DNA from: WJMB01 sp964581465
GTDB lineage: Bacteria; RBG-13-66-14
NCBI GenBank assembly: GCA_964581465.1
Contig: CAZOOP010000062.1
Coordinates: forward strand, 1-12,088
DNA: 12,088 nt
Direction of reading: 5' to 3'
Position numbers and translations under genes: made by a program
Part shown: in pieces, positions 1 to 7,298 of the stretch
Layout: the number at the start of each line of letters is the position of its first letter
Position numbering within the stretch: the first letter of the stretch is position 1
The notes under the pieces: generated by a model
Told to the model about the DNA's origin: nothing
Databases searched by the model: none
What the model saw: the letters and a program-made list of their open reading frames with translations, nothing else

Positions 1-689
1 TGGCATGTGCAGCCTTATTGCTTGATAATGATGCAGTTATGAGTCGTGTAGCAATCGGGTGGTCGCTCTCTGCCGGCTACTATGCAGGGCAGGTTATCCA
101 CCGAGCAGGCCCCTTGCAGCCGCCACTTATCTGCTGCTGATAAGTGACAAGCCCATCTGCCACTACACCTGTATTATCAGCAGATTACAATCGCAACGCG
201 GTCCGAACACGGTATACGAACCCTAAGGGTATGCTAAAGATTTTTGTACAAAAGCGCAGCATTTCCGAATAGAAAATTACAGACCGCCAAGCCGCTCCCA
301 ATCAGCCTGATTTGGTCCGATCATGTTCCATGATGCCAAAGCGTTTTAGTCTCGTACTACCTGGGATGTCCGGGATGCAATTCAGGAGTCGCGACTTCCC
401 GACTCTCAGCGTCCTCTTAGACTCGTAGAAGCGCCCTCTTAGAGCAAGTCTGGTTTTCTGGCACCAGGCAACGCACGAAGATTGATAGCTTGCGCAGCTA
501 TAAAGCACATAATAACAAGCTATTAGCGATATATACCTGTTTAGGCACGTGTGATAATCCCAATCGTTAACAACAATCAAATAACCTTGTAGGCCAGTTT
601 ACACCCAAGTGGCAATCCCAAGCAGTTGATGTCAAGCTGCCCGCGGCCCTCAACGGCCCAAGAACGCCCGGGGCCGGTTAACCAGTACT
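1..689. other. Lower-GC stretch without a convincing gene
   Basis: No reading frame here has both a plausible start and protein-like composition. The longest (minus strand, 302-580) is rich in Cys, Arg and Ser, matches no family I know and has no clear ribosome binding site. The stretch is visibly richer in A and T than the coding regions to the right. It holds a hairpin (124-146), an alternative pairing for part of it (134-143 with 174-183), and a 25-base segment (442-466) that resembles one at 11998-12022. It could be decayed DNA, an old insertion beside the tRNA gene, or a non-coding transcript; the sequence does not decide. Confidence 0.5.
124..183. other. Two mutually exclusive hairpins
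   Basis: CACTTATC (124-131) pairs with GATAAGTG (139-146) across a 7-base loop. The overlapping CTGCTGATAA (134-143) pairs instead with TTATCAGCAG (174-183). Both cannot form at once, which is the geometry of an RNA switch or attenuator. No gene follows within a sensible distance and there is no U-tract, so function is unproven. Confidence 0.3.
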
Positions 690-723
690 TCATGATCTTC
701 ATGATCATGAAGTAAGATCATGA
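690..723. repeat. Nested palindrome cluster upstream of tRNA-Glu
   Basis: The 16-base perfect palindrome CTTCATGATCATGAAG occupies 697-712. A second perfect inverted repeat overlaps it: TCATGATCTT (690-699) with AAGATCATGA (714-723). The core TCATGAT also occurs as a direct repeat about 9 bases apart on the plus strand. It ends about 46 bases before the -35 box of the tRNA promoter, so it could be a protein-binding site or a small hairpin. There is no U-tract, so a terminator is unlikely. Confidence 0.4.
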
Positions 724-769
724 CGCGGCAGGTTCCCGAGTCCTCCAGAGTCGATTCCTGGCGGGGGGC

Positions 770-799
770 TTGCCAAGAGACTCCCCGGCTTAGTACAAT
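770..799 (+). promoter_or_regulatory. Sigma-70-type promoter of the tRNA-Glu gene
   Basis: TTGCCA (770-775) and TACAAT (794-799) are separated by 18 bases. The predicted start, about 806, lies about 26 bases before the mature tRNA 5' end, which is a normal tRNA leader. Called from consensus match and position only. Confidence 0.6.
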
Positions 800-831
800 G
801 TCGCTCCAGCGCGCCCGCCGTCGCGGGACCA

Positions 832-906
832 GGCCCCATCGTCCAGTGGTTAGGACACCGCCCTTTCACGGCGGCGACACGAGTTCGAATCTCGTTGGGG
901 TCACCA
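832..906 (+). tRNA. tRNA-Glu (anticodon UUC)
   Basis: This is a full cloverleaf. The acceptor stem GGCCCCA (832-838) pairs with TGGGGTC (896-902), with one G-U pair. The D-loop contains AGTGGTTAGG. The anticodon stem is CCGCC/GGCGG (858-862 and 870-874) around loop CTTTCAC, with anticodon TTC at 865-867. The T-arm carries GAGTTCGAATCTC. The discriminator base is A903 and CCA (904-906) is encoded. It reads GAA/GAG and charges glutamate. It has its own promoter and is followed by a strong stem-loop, so it is probably a single-gene transcript. Confidence 0.96.
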
Positions 907-919
907 TTCAAGATGAATC

Positions 920-945
920 GGGGGAATCCGGAAACGGATTCCCCC
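920..945 (+). terminator. Stem-loop after tRNA-Glu, likely terminator
   Basis: GGGGGAATCCG (920-930) pairs perfectly with CGGATTCCCCC (935-945) around a GAAA loop of the GNRA type. The 11-base-pair stem sits 14 bases after the tRNA 3' end. The following bases (GTTAGTCTAT) contain only a weak U-tract, so it may terminate poorly or act mainly as a processing and stability hairpin. Confidence 0.6.
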
Positions 946-952
946 GTTAGTC

Positions 953-958
953 TATACT
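953..958 (+). promoter_or_regulatory. Possible -10 element for the first FecR-domain gene
   Basis: TATACT lies just after the tRNA stem-loop and about 80 bases before the FecR-domain gene. The same CTATACT core precedes the second FecR-domain gene at 2110-2116. No good -35 box is visible at 16-18 bases upstream. A short inverted repeat (AGATGA/TCATCT, 973-988) follows in the predicted leader and could be an operator. Confidence 0.25.
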
Positions 959-1036
959 GAGGACGGTTGTTGAGATGAAGTATCATCTTAAGCGGGCGAT
1001 GGTGATCCCGTCCCCGATCAAAGAAAGTTGACGAAG

Positions 1037-1750
1037 ATGAACCGCTTACATACCTTCATCGCCGCGGCTACGCTGCTGCTGGTTATGTTCGGCGCCGAAG
1101 GCGCTTTGGCGGAACGCGCCGCCCTGGTCACCGAGGTCGTCGGCGTGGCCGAGCGCGTCGACGCCGGCTCCGCTGTGCGTCTCGAAGTGGGAGATTGGCT
1201 GTCCGAGGGCACCGAGGTGCGCACCGGCGGACGCTCTCGCTTGACCCTGCGTGTCCCCGGCGGTTCCTACCTGCGGCTGGACTCCGAGACCCGGATGCGT
1301 CTGGGCAGTCTGGGCTCGCCCAGCGGGCCGGTCCGCGGCGCCTTCGCCGTGCGGAGCGGCCTGGCCGCCGTCGTCGTTCCGGCACTGCGCTCCGAGCAGA
1401 GCTTCACCGTGGACACCCCGACCTCCTCGGCCGCCGTGCGCGGCACCGTCTTCTACGTCGGCGTAGATCCCGAGCGAGACCTCGAATGGGTCTGCGGGAT
1501 GGCCGGCGAGGTCGAGGTCAGCATCGCCGCCCGGCCCGAGAGCGTCGAGGTGACTCCGGACTGGGGCGTCTGGTTCGATTCGGCGGGCGAGGTCGTCGCC
1601 CTGCGCGAACTGACAGCCGAAGAGCGCGAACACTACGTCGAGCTCTCCGGCCCCGACGCCGTCCAGGGCGGCCTCGACGCCGAGCTGATCGAGGAGCTGA
1701 TGGGTGAGCCCGGAGCAAAGCCCGAAGAAGACGACTACGGTTTCCTCTAG
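1037..1750 (+). CDS. Exported FecR-domain protein (first of two)
   Basis: This 237-residue protein begins with a Sec signal peptide: Arg3, a hydrophobic core at residues 7-18 and an Ala-Leu-Ala cleavage site at 23-25. The mature part is a FecR-type domain over about residues 40-155. It shows VGDWLSEGTEVRTG (51-64), GSYLRLDSETRMRL (76-89), TVDTP (124-128) and VRGTVFYV (134-141), the usual order in this family. The C-terminus is acidic. There is no transmembrane helix after the signal, so it is predicted periplasmic or surface-exposed. FecR domains are known from iron-citrate signalling but also occur in many envelope proteins of unrelated role. No ECF sigma factor or TonB receptor lies nearby, so classical FecR signalling is unlikely. 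I chose the ATG with AGAAAG upstream; an in-frame TTG at 1028 would add three residues. Confidence 0.85.
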   Translation: MNRLHTFIAAATLLLVMFGAEGALAERAALVTEVVGVAERVDAGSAVRLEVGDWLSEGTEVRTGGRSRLTLRVPGGSYLRLDSETRMRLGSLGSPSGPVRGAFAVRSGLAAVVVPALRSEQSFTVDTPTSSAAVRGTVFYVGVDPERDLEWVCGMAGEVEVSIAARPESVEVTPDWGVWFDSAGEVVALRELTAEEREHYVELSGPDAVQGGLDAELIEELMGEPGAKPEEDDYGFL

Positions 1751-2110
1751 CATCCCTGGCTCAACTGTGGACTCTCAGCGGCGGTCGAACGGGTTTAATT
1801 GTCAAGCTTGGATCAGTGATTAGCCAGCGTGTCCCGACGACGCCACCAGTGTCACGCGGGCTTGCCTCAATCCCGTATACAGGAGCGTATTACCAGGGCT
1901 TTTTGCGATGGTTTCGTATCCTATCCGGCCGCACAGGATGGACTTGAGTGGATGGTGAGGCGGGGACGAAACAACCACCCCTGCTGATCCCACCGCAGGT
2001 ACATTCCTCGGCGGTCCCGCGGGATGCCGACCCGTCCAGGCTATGCTTCAACTGATCGCGCCTTGTCAACCCGGCATCTGTGAACACTGGAATCCTACCC
2101 TCCCTTCGGC

Positions 2111-2116
2111 TATACT
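2111..2116 (+). promoter_or_regulatory. Possible -10 element for the second FecR-domain gene
   Basis: TATACT, preceded by GGC, lies about 105 bases before the start codon. The -35 region is poor (CTGGAA or TGGAAT at 17-18 bases), so if this is a promoter it may need an activator or another sigma factor. The same CTATACT core precedes the first FecR-domain gene. Confidence 0.3.
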
Positions 2117-2136
2117 TTAGTAATTTCACGACCCAC

Positions 2137-2171
2137 CGGGGCCGGGTAGTTTTCCGACCCGTGAGGCCCCG
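2137..2171 (+). other. Leader hairpin before the second FecR-domain gene
   Basis: CGGGGCC (2137-2143) pairs with GGCCCCG (2165-2171). An inner stem GGGT/ACCC (2144-2147 with 2157-2160) closes a U-rich loop, with a four-base bulge (GTGA) on the 3' side. Only three T residues follow, so it is at best a weak terminator. It would sit in the 5' leader, about 35 bases before the ribosome binding site, and could be an attenuator or a stability element. Confidence 0.4.
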
Positions 2172-2222
2172 TTTAACGTCGCTTTCATCCCGACCGTCGA
2201 ACGGCCGAAGGAAGGAATCGCC

Positions 2223-2993
2223 ATGCGCCGCGTACTGCTGATCGTCGTACCCCTGGTGCTCTTCGGCGCCCTGGGTCTGCTGCTGGCCGTCGACGACGAG
2301 CCCGAGGCCACCGTGACCTACATCGAGGGCGACGTCGTCAAGCGGCCCGAGGTCGAGGAGACCTGGATCGCCGCCGAGCTCAACTCCATCGTCACCCGAG
2401 GCTACAAGGTCCGCACCTACGAGAAGAGCCGGGCCGAGCTGACCCTCAACGTCGACAGCGTCGTGCGCCTGGCCCCGCGGACAACTGTGGACGTCGTCAA
2501 GCTCTTCGAGGAGAATCGCGAGGGCTTCAACGAGACCCTCTTCGAGGTCGAGGACGGCGAGGTCTGGGCCAACATCGAGGGCCTGGGCGACGCCGACAGC
2601 TTCGCCATCACCTCCGAGGTGATGGGCACGGCCTGCCGGGGCACCACCTATCGCCTTTCCGTCATCGGCGACGGCACCACCATGCTGCGCGTCTACGAGG
2701 GCGCCGTCGAGCTCTGGGACCCGATGATGGCCATCACCGGTCCGGGCTTCTGGGAGACCGGCGCCGTCGGAGAGGATGACGGCAAGCACGAGGTCGTCGG
2801 TCCCCACGAGGCCTCCGGCCCCATCGAGGTCACCGAGGAGGAATGGCGCCTGCGACTGATCACCGCCATGCAGGAGATCATCATCGCCCCCGACGGTACA
2901 GTGCTGCGCGAGGGCAAGTTCTCTCCCGACGACGCCGGCGAGCAATCGGAGTGGGTGCGCTGGAACCAGCAGCGTGACGCCGCCGCCGATTAA
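2223..2993 (+). CDS. Membrane-anchored FecR-domain protein (second of two)
   Basis: This is a 256-residue protein. Residues 3-22 form a hydrophobic helix after two arginines with no good signal-peptidase site, so it is probably an N-terminal anchor with the rest in the periplasm. The following domain has the FecR layout: IEGDV (34-38), VTRGYKVRTYEKSRAELTLN (57-76), VVRLAPRTTVDV, FAITSEVMGTACRGTTYRL (CRGT at 138-141) and VYEGAVELW. Cys138 stands where the first paralogue has Val134. The acidic C-terminal region (about 185-256) matches nothing I know. The ATG has a strong purine-rich site (AAGGAAGGA, 2208-2216) about six bases upstream. It is diverged from the gene at 1037 but clearly shares the FecR fold motifs. 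A terminator at 3019-3044 ends the unit. No sigma factor or receptor partner is present. Confidence 0.85.
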   Translation: MRRVLLIVVPLVLFGALGLLLAVDDEPEATVTYIEGDVVKRPEVEETWIAAELNSIVTRGYKVRTYEKSRAELTLNVDSVVRLAPRTTVDVVKLFEENREGFNETLFEVEDGEVWANIEGLGDADSFAITSEVMGTACRGTTYRLSVIGDGTTMLRVYEGAVELWDPMMAITGPGFWETGAVGEDDGKHEVVGPHEASGPIEVTEEEWRLRLITAMQEIIIAPDGTVLREGKFSPDDAGEQSEWVRWNQQRDAAAD

Positions 2994-3018
2994 GTTCCCG
3001 TCAGCGATCACGCACGAC

Positions 3019-3044
3019 AAACCCTCCCCTTGGGGAGGGTTTTT
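3019..3044 (+). terminator. Intrinsic terminator, probably bidirectional
   Basis: CCCTCCC (22-28 of the 3000s) pairs with GGGAGGG (3033-3039) around a CTTG loop, extended by AAA/TTT pairs, and is followed by five T residues (3040-3044). It lies 26 bases after the second FecR-domain stop. The AAA run on the left side gives a short T-tract on the minus strand, so it may also stop transcription from the small minus-strand gene at 3196-3360. Confidence 0.85.
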
Positions 3045-3195
3045 GTCGGGTTCTGCTCTTTCCAGGCATATCGATAGGGGCATTGACACCAACAATCCCG
3101 TTCAGCTCGGCACACAGGCACCCGAAGCCTCTCCCTCGATGCGCCCCAACCATGCGCCCGGCCGCAGACTCAGCCGGGGGCGGCTTCGCAGCCGG

Positions 3196-3360
3196 TTATT
3201 GAGGGTCCTTGGGCAGGGCGATGATCACACCGAGCAGGCCGATGGCCAGGCCCAGCATGGCCAGGGTGCTGTTGAAGTCGAAGGGAACAGCGAGGACGAG
3301 GGCCACAATTGCCAGAATCAAGCCGATGCACCCCAGGATGATGGCGAAGACCTTCTTCAT
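3196..3360 (-). CDS. 54-residue membrane protein with two helices
   Basis: The protein begins MKKVFAIILGCIGLILAIVA and has two predicted membrane helices (about residues 4-24 and 32-49) joined by a short polar turn (PFDFNST), ending in charged KDPQ. I chose the ATG at 3358-3360 because AAGGAG lies five to six bases upstream on the minus strand. The longer in-frame version back to 3456 adds a non-conserved, poorly protein-like leader. Both ends are probably cytoplasmic or both periplasmic. It resembles small hypothetical membrane proteins of no known function. It is divergent from the sugar transferase gene and shares its promoter region. I cannot assign a role. Confidence 0.65.
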   Translation of the reverse strand: MKKVFAIILGCIGLILAIVALVLAVPFDFNSTLAMLGLAIGLLGVIIALPKDPQ

Positions 3361-3427
3361 TATTCTCCTTTCGGTGAGCGTGAGGGAACAAGACCGAATG
3401 ACTGCGCGTTCATCCTCGCCCCCAGGC

Positions 3428-3456
3428 ATGACAGCTGGGGTCATCCCGGTTGCCAA
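3428..3456 (-). promoter_or_regulatory. Candidate minus-strand promoter for the small membrane protein
   Basis: On the minus strand TTGGCA (3451-3456) and TGTCAT (3428-3433) are 17 bases apart, with a start about 60 bases before the small gene. The -35 box overlaps that of the divergent plus-strand candidate, because TTGCCAA reads as TTGGCAA on the other strand. Consensus evidence only. Confidence 0.35.
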
Positions 3457-3477
3457 GGTTGAACGTCGGTGTTAAAC
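3450..3477 (+). promoter_or_regulatory. Candidate promoter for the sugar transferase gene
   Basis: TTGCCA (3450-3455) and TTAAAC (3472-3477) are 16 bases apart, about 25 bases before the ribosome binding site. The -35 box overlaps the candidate minus-strand -35 box, so the two genes would have back-to-back promoters that may compete. Confidence 0.4.
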
Positions 3478-3508
3478 TCGCCCGAGCTAACACTTTAGCG
3501 GAGGGTAT

Positions 3509-4927
3509 GTGCTTCACAGACAGGACAGGCTCATCTCCGCGGTCCTGGTCGCCGGCGACCTGGTCTGCACCTTCGGCGCCCTGGTGCTGGCCTACATCGC
3601 CCGCTATGTCTGGCGCCTCGCGCCCAACCAACCCGACTGGACCCCCGATTTCCTCGAGTACCTGCCCTTCGCCCTGGCCATCATGGTGACCACGGTGGCC
3701 GTGTTCGCAGCCAACGGTCTCTACAGCCGTCGTCCGGGACGCTCCACGCTACAGGACTTCCTGGCCGTTGTCCGGGTCAGCCTCTTCGTACTCCTGCTGG
3801 CCTACGGCGTGACGATCGTCTGGCGGGTCAGCTCGCTGTCCCGTTGGCTGTTGGCCTTCTACTGGATGTTCAGCGTACTGTTCGTCACGATCTTCCGCTT
3901 CATCGTCAACAAGATCAGCGCCCGGGTGCGTCGCCTGGGGCTCGATAAGCGCCGGGCGATGATCGTCGGTTCGGGACAGCTCGCCGAGCGGGTCACGGAG
4001 CGGATCCTCGACCATCCCGAATACGGCTACAGTATCGCCGGCTATGTGGCCGAAGGTCAGGCTCAGGCCGAGGGCGCCCTGGGCGATCAGCAACTCCTCG
4101 GCGGCTTCGACGAATTGGCCCGGATCCTGATCGACAACCGGCCCGACGAGGTCTTCATCGCCCTCTCCCGGCCCCACCACGGGCGCCTGGTCGAATTCGT
4201 CGATCTCTGCGAGCGCGAGGGCGTCAACGTCTCGATCATCCCCGATTTCTTCGAAGTCCTGCTCGGACGCTCCATCAACCGCACCCAGCTCGAGGACATG
4301 GACGGCATCCCCGTGGTCGGACTGCGCGAGGTGCCGCTGCACTCCCTCTGGAACCGGGCCGTCAAGCGGGCCTTCGACCTGCTGGTCTCCCTGGTCGTCC
4401 TCACCGGCTTCAGTTGGCTCTACATCCTGATCGCCATCGGCGTGCTCTCCACCAGTCGGGGACCGGCCATCTTCAAGCAGCGCCGCGTCGGCCGGGACCT
4501 CAAGGAGTTCACCCTCTACAAGTTCCGCACCATGTACGTCCAGGACGAACACCAGTCCGACACCGTCTGGACGACCAGGAACGACCCCCGGGTGACCCCC
4601 TTCGGCCGCTTCCTGAGACGAACCAGCCTCGACGAGCTGCCCCAGTTCATCAACGTCCTCAAGGGCGAGATGTCCCTGGTCGGCCCGCGACCCGAGCGGC
4701 CCCACTTCGTCCAGCAGTTCAAGAAAAGCGTGCCCCGCTTCCAGGTCCGTCATCAGATCAAGGCCGGGATTACCGGCTGGGCACAGGTCAACGGACGCTA
4801 CGAGCTGACTATCCCCCAGAAGGTCGAATACGACATCTATTACATCGAGAACTGGTCCTTCTGGCTGGATATCCGCATCCTGCTGCTGACCTTCCTGCGC
4901 GTTCTGCAACGTAAAGGGGTCTACTAG
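3509..4927 (+). CDS. Polyprenyl-phosphate sugar-1-phosphate transferase (exopolysaccharide initiation)
   Basis: This is a 472-residue polytopic enzyme of the WbaP/WcaJ type. It would move a sugar-1-phosphate from a UDP-sugar to undecaprenyl phosphate at the inner membrane, the first step of exopolysaccharide, capsule or O-antigen repeat synthesis. The N-terminal third has about four membrane helices. A soluble nucleotide-binding-like domain follows (VGSG, 153-156). The catalytic bacterial sugar transferase domain starts near residue 282 with a further membrane helix. It carries KFRTM, the Asp-Glu dyad in SLDELPQ (D375, E376), VGPRPERP (391-398) and GITGWAQVNGR. Length is typical of the family. 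The start is GTG, four to five bases after GGAGGG (3500-3505), a rather short spacing; an ATG two bases earlier is out of frame. Sugar specificity (glucose, galactose or other) cannot be read from the sequence. The Wzi-like gene downstream supports a surface-polysaccharide role. Confidence 0.93.
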   Translation: MLHRQDRLISAVLVAGDLVCTFGALVLAYIARYVWRLAPNQPDWTPDFLEYLPFALAIMVTTVAVFAANGLYSRRPGRSTLQDFLAVVRVSLFVLLLAYGVTIVWRVSSLSRWLLAFYWMFSVLFVTIFRFIVNKISARVRRLGLDKRRAMIVGSGQLAERVTERILDHPEYGYSIAGYVAEGQAQAEGALGDQQLLGGFDELARILIDNRPDEVFIALSRPHHGRLVEFVDLCEREGVNVSIIPDFFEVLLGRSINRTQLEDMDGIPVVGLREVPLHSLWNRAVKRAFDLLVSLVVLTGFSWLYILIAIGVLSTSRGPAIFKQRRVGRDLKEFTLYKFRTMYVQDEHQSDTVWTTRNDPRVTPFGRFLRRTSLDELPQFINVLKGEMSLVGPRPERPHFVQQFKKSVPRFQVRHQIKAGITGWAQVNGRYELTIPQKVEYDIYYIENWSFWLDIRILLLTFLRVLQRKGVY

Positions 4928-4930
4928 CCC

Positions 4931-5118
4931 GGCGACCCCGGCAAAACCGGCCGAACGAGAGTTGCCGGCCGACCGCCGGCGTTGGCACGTTTCTTGCGGA
5001 GTCCGACAGCCATTTGATTAATCCGGTCCCCGCTCTGCTGCAAGAAACGTGCCAACGCCTCCCCGCGAAACGCAATGCGCGATCTTCTCGACGAAGGCAC
5101 GGTTTTGCCGGGGTCGCC
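4931..5118. repeat. Large nested inverted repeat
   Basis: There are two perfect arm pairs, one inside the other. The outer 19-base arm GGCGACCCCGGCAAAACCG (4931-4949) is complementary to 5100-5118. The inner 20-base arm GGCGTTGGCACGTTTCTTGC (4978-4997) is complementary to 5040-5059, with 42 bases between. The sequence between outer and inner arms is partly complementary as well (for example GCCGAACGAGAG against the stretch before 5099). The whole could fold into one long interrupted hairpin. It begins three bases after the sugar transferase stop and ends 34 bases before the Wzi-like gene. There is no U-tract and no protein-coding frame, so it fits a small non-autonomous inverted-repeat element or a structured leader. 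Confidence 0.7.
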
Positions 5119-5152
5119 CCACGGACCGCCAACCTCCGGAAAGGGATGACTG

Positions 5153-6778
5153 GTGATGATCCGCAAGCTGTTCATTCTGTCGCTAATGATGGTGGTCAGC
5201 GCCGTGGCGGCGCTGCCCGCGGCCACGGTGCCACTGGATCACTGGGCCTACGAGCTGGCCGACGAGCTGATCATCCGCGGTCTGTGGGCCGGCGAGGACT
5301 ACGGCGAGCGCCCCTGGACCCGGGCGACCTTCGCCGAAGCCGTCGGTTATTTGGAGGAGCAGCGCCTGCGCGGCGAGGTGGGGCTGCATCGGGCGACGCG
5401 GGGCATGTTGGAGCGCCTGCTGGCGGAGTTCGCTCCCGAGGTGGAGCTCTGGCGTTCCGATCGCGGTCCCGCCGACCGGGCCGATCACGCCGCCGAGGAG
5501 GTCTTCGAGCCGCAGTTGGAGCTCGGCGCCCGGGTCCGCCTGGACGGTGGCTATCGGCTGGTAGAGTGGGAGCTGCCCCCGGGGCTGGGGGGAGCTGTCG
5601 ATATCCCGCCGGAGCCCGTTGAGGAGGGTTTCCATCACCGTGAACGTTTCTATCCCCTGCTGGGGGCGGGTTACGGCGACGAGCTGGCGCTGTGGGCGCG
5701 GGCCGAAGCCGACACCGACGGTCTGCGGGACGAGGACTGGCGGGGTTTGGAGTGGAAGGCGGGCATCTCGGCCCAGTTCGACTACGGCTATCTGAGTTGG
5801 AATCCAACGGACTGGTTCCGCGCCTGGGCCGGGCGCGATCAGGTCCAGTGGGGACGCGGGTTGGGCGGCTCGCTGTTGCTCTCGGGACGCGCTCCGGCCA
5901 CTGACGGCTTCGGCTACGCCGTCGATCTGGGTCCGTTGCGGTTCAGCTACTTCCACAGCTCCCTGGACATCTGGCGCGAGGACTACGGCGGCGAGCGGCA
6001 CTACTTCAACCGCTACCTGACCGGTCACCGGCTGGCCTGGAACATCGCTCCGGGCGTTGTCATCGGACTGGGCGAGGCCACGGTCTATGGCGGCGAAGGC
6101 CGCGCGCTGGACCTCTCCTACCTCAACCCGCTGATGCTGCACTACGTCGAGCAGCTCTCCGGGCGGGTTCACAACGACAACCCCTTCTGGCAGATCGATT
6201 TCGACATTGTCCCCGTTCCGGGCTATCGTCTCTGGGGCCAGTTGATGATCGACGACTACCAGTACGAGGACGATCTCGAGCCGCCACACATCGGGTTCCT
6301 GGCCGGCGGCGGCTGGGCCGACCCCTTCAGTCTGCCGGGACTGACCCTGGAGCTGGAGTACCTCAAGGTCTGGAACTGGACCTACAACGTCCTGCCCGAC
6401 CATAACAAGCTGCTCTACCTGGACCGCCCCCTGGGCTATCCCGGAGGCAACGACGCCGATCGCTGGAGCGTCCGGCTGAGTTGGGTGCTGGATGCGGCCT
6501 GGTCCGCCGGCCTGGATGTCGCCTTAGAGCGCAAGGGCGAGGGACGGATCACCGACGAATGGGCGGCCAAGGGCTTCCGCAGCGAGCCCTTCCCCTCGGG
6601 CATCGTCGAGGAGACCCGGGACTACCGCCTCGAGGCCGCCTGGACCCCCTCGCGGAGCTGGGAGCTCGGCGCGGCGATAAGCTACACCCGCGCCGACAAC
6701 TACGACAACCGGCCCGACGCGGTCAACGGCGAGCTCTACGGCGGTCTATGGTTGGTTTATCTTGTCGATTGGCGTTGA
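5153..6778 (+). CDS. Wzi-like capsule assembly outer-membrane protein
   Basis: This 541-residue protein has a signal peptide (basic residues 4-5, hydrophobic core 6-20, cleavage after about Ala24). The mature protein begins with the motif VPLDHWAYELADELIIRGLW, seen at the start of many Wzi-family proteins. About residues 130-541 alternate polar and aromatic residues in beta-strand style, with family-like stretches such as FRAWAGRDQVQWGRG, LNPLMLHYVEQL and the aromatic C-terminal end YLVDWR, as expected for an outer-membrane barrel. Escherichia coli Wzi is a lectin that anchors group 1 capsule to the cell surface; the family elsewhere is linked to capsule or exopolysaccharide attachment. The start is GTG 5153 or ATG 5156; AAGGGA (5141-5146) suits either. 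The sugar transferase upstream supports the assignment. The nested inverted repeat lies in the leader, and a strong terminator follows. Confidence 0.85.
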   Translation: MMIRKLFILSLMMVVSAVAALPAATVPLDHWAYELADELIIRGLWAGEDYGERPWTRATFAEAVGYLEEQRLRGEVGLHRATRGMLERLLAEFAPEVELWRSDRGPADRADHAAEEVFEPQLELGARVRLDGGYRLVEWELPPGLGGAVDIPPEPVEEGFHHRERFYPLLGAGYGDELALWARAEADTDGLRDEDWRGLEWKAGISAQFDYGYLSWNPTDWFRAWAGRDQVQWGRGLGGSLLLSGRAPATDGFGYAVDLGPLRFSYFHSSLDIWREDYGGERHYFNRYLTGHRLAWNIAPGVVIGLGEATVYGGEGRALDLSYLNPLMLHYVEQLSGRVHNDNPFWQIDFDIVPVPGYRLWGQLMIDDYQYEDDLEPPHIGFLAGGGWADPFSLPGLTLELEYLKVWNWTYNVLPDHNKLLYLDRPLGYPGGNDADRWSVRLSWVLDAAWSAGLDVALERKGEGRITDEWAAKGFRSEPFPSGIVEETRDYRLEAAWTPSRSWELGAAISYTRADNYDNRPDAVNGELYGGLWLVYLVDWR

Positions 6779-6796
6779 GTGAGTGTAAAACGGGTA

Positions 6797-6824
6797 GGGG
6801 CCGACCTGAGGGTCGGCCCCTTTT
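6797..6824 (+). terminator. Intrinsic terminator of the Wzi-like gene
   Basis: GGGGCCGACC (6797-6806) pairs perfectly with GGTCGGCCCC (6811-6820) around TGAG, followed by TTTT. It lies 18 bases after the stop codon. Confidence 0.9.
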
Positions 6825-7218
6825 CAGTGGTGGAAATGACTGCCAAGAAGCGGTTCGAACCATGCCTCAATGGCGGTCGTCGTAATCAGGGCCACCGACG
6901 GAACCCTTAGCTATTGCTATCATTCCGAGCGGTCTTGGGATATCGGCGCTACGGTTTACCGTGGAGAGGCGCTGAGGCGATCCGTCTCAGACAGGTTGAC
7001 GCGCGTGCCCAATGCATGGACTCGGCATTCCTCTAGTGGGTCCATTATAGCGGCAATCCGGAAGCAGCGCTGAACCGGCGTGATCGATGAACTGAAAAAC
7101 GGTTGGGATAGAAACCCCGACTCCGCAAGGGGCCGTAAGCAATGCCGTTTTGAATGGGGCGGCGGGGAGCAGGCTCTCCGCCCGAACTGCTTGACCATCT
7201 TATCGCCCCCGCCCCGCG
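6825..7218. other. Intergenic region before the ammonia-lyase gene
   Basis: I see no supported gene in these 394 bases. Frames of 67-80 residues exist on both strands but lack ribosome binding sites and protein-like composition. GC is lower than in the flanking genes. A 9-base-pair hairpin with one G-U pair (GGCGGGGAG, 7161-7169, with CTCTCCGCC, 7174-7182, loop CAGG) lies about 40 bases before the promoter. A palindrome GGTTCGAACC (6851-6860) resembles a tRNA T-arm, but no cloverleaf surrounds it. No riboswitch class is recognisable. Confidence 0.45.
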
Positions 7219-7247
7219 TTGCTTTTCATCGCCCGGGGTTGTATCAT
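7219..7247 (+). promoter_or_regulatory. Candidate promoter of the ammonia-lyase gene
   Basis: TTGCTT (7219-7224) and TATCAT (7242-7247) are 17 bases apart, with TTG just before the -10 box (an extended -10-like context). The predicted start, about 7254, gives a 45-base leader with a good ribosome binding site. No HutC-like or HutP-like operator could be recognised. Confidence 0.5.
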
Positions 7248-7298
7248 CGCCGCCGTTGGCAGGACAGACACTCACAGTCACAAACAACGGAGGTGCGC

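Larger units (their letters stand above)
1751..2222. other. Intergenic region between the two FecR-domain genes
   Basis: I see no gene in these 472 bases. They hold a GC palindrome (TCCCGCGGGA, 2015-2024, flanked by CGGC/CCG), a possible -10 element at 2111-2116 and a leader hairpin at 2137-2171. No terminator with a U-tract follows the first FecR-domain gene, so read-through into the second is possible. A long minus-strand frame crossing this region is an antisense shadow of the second gene. Confidence 0.5.
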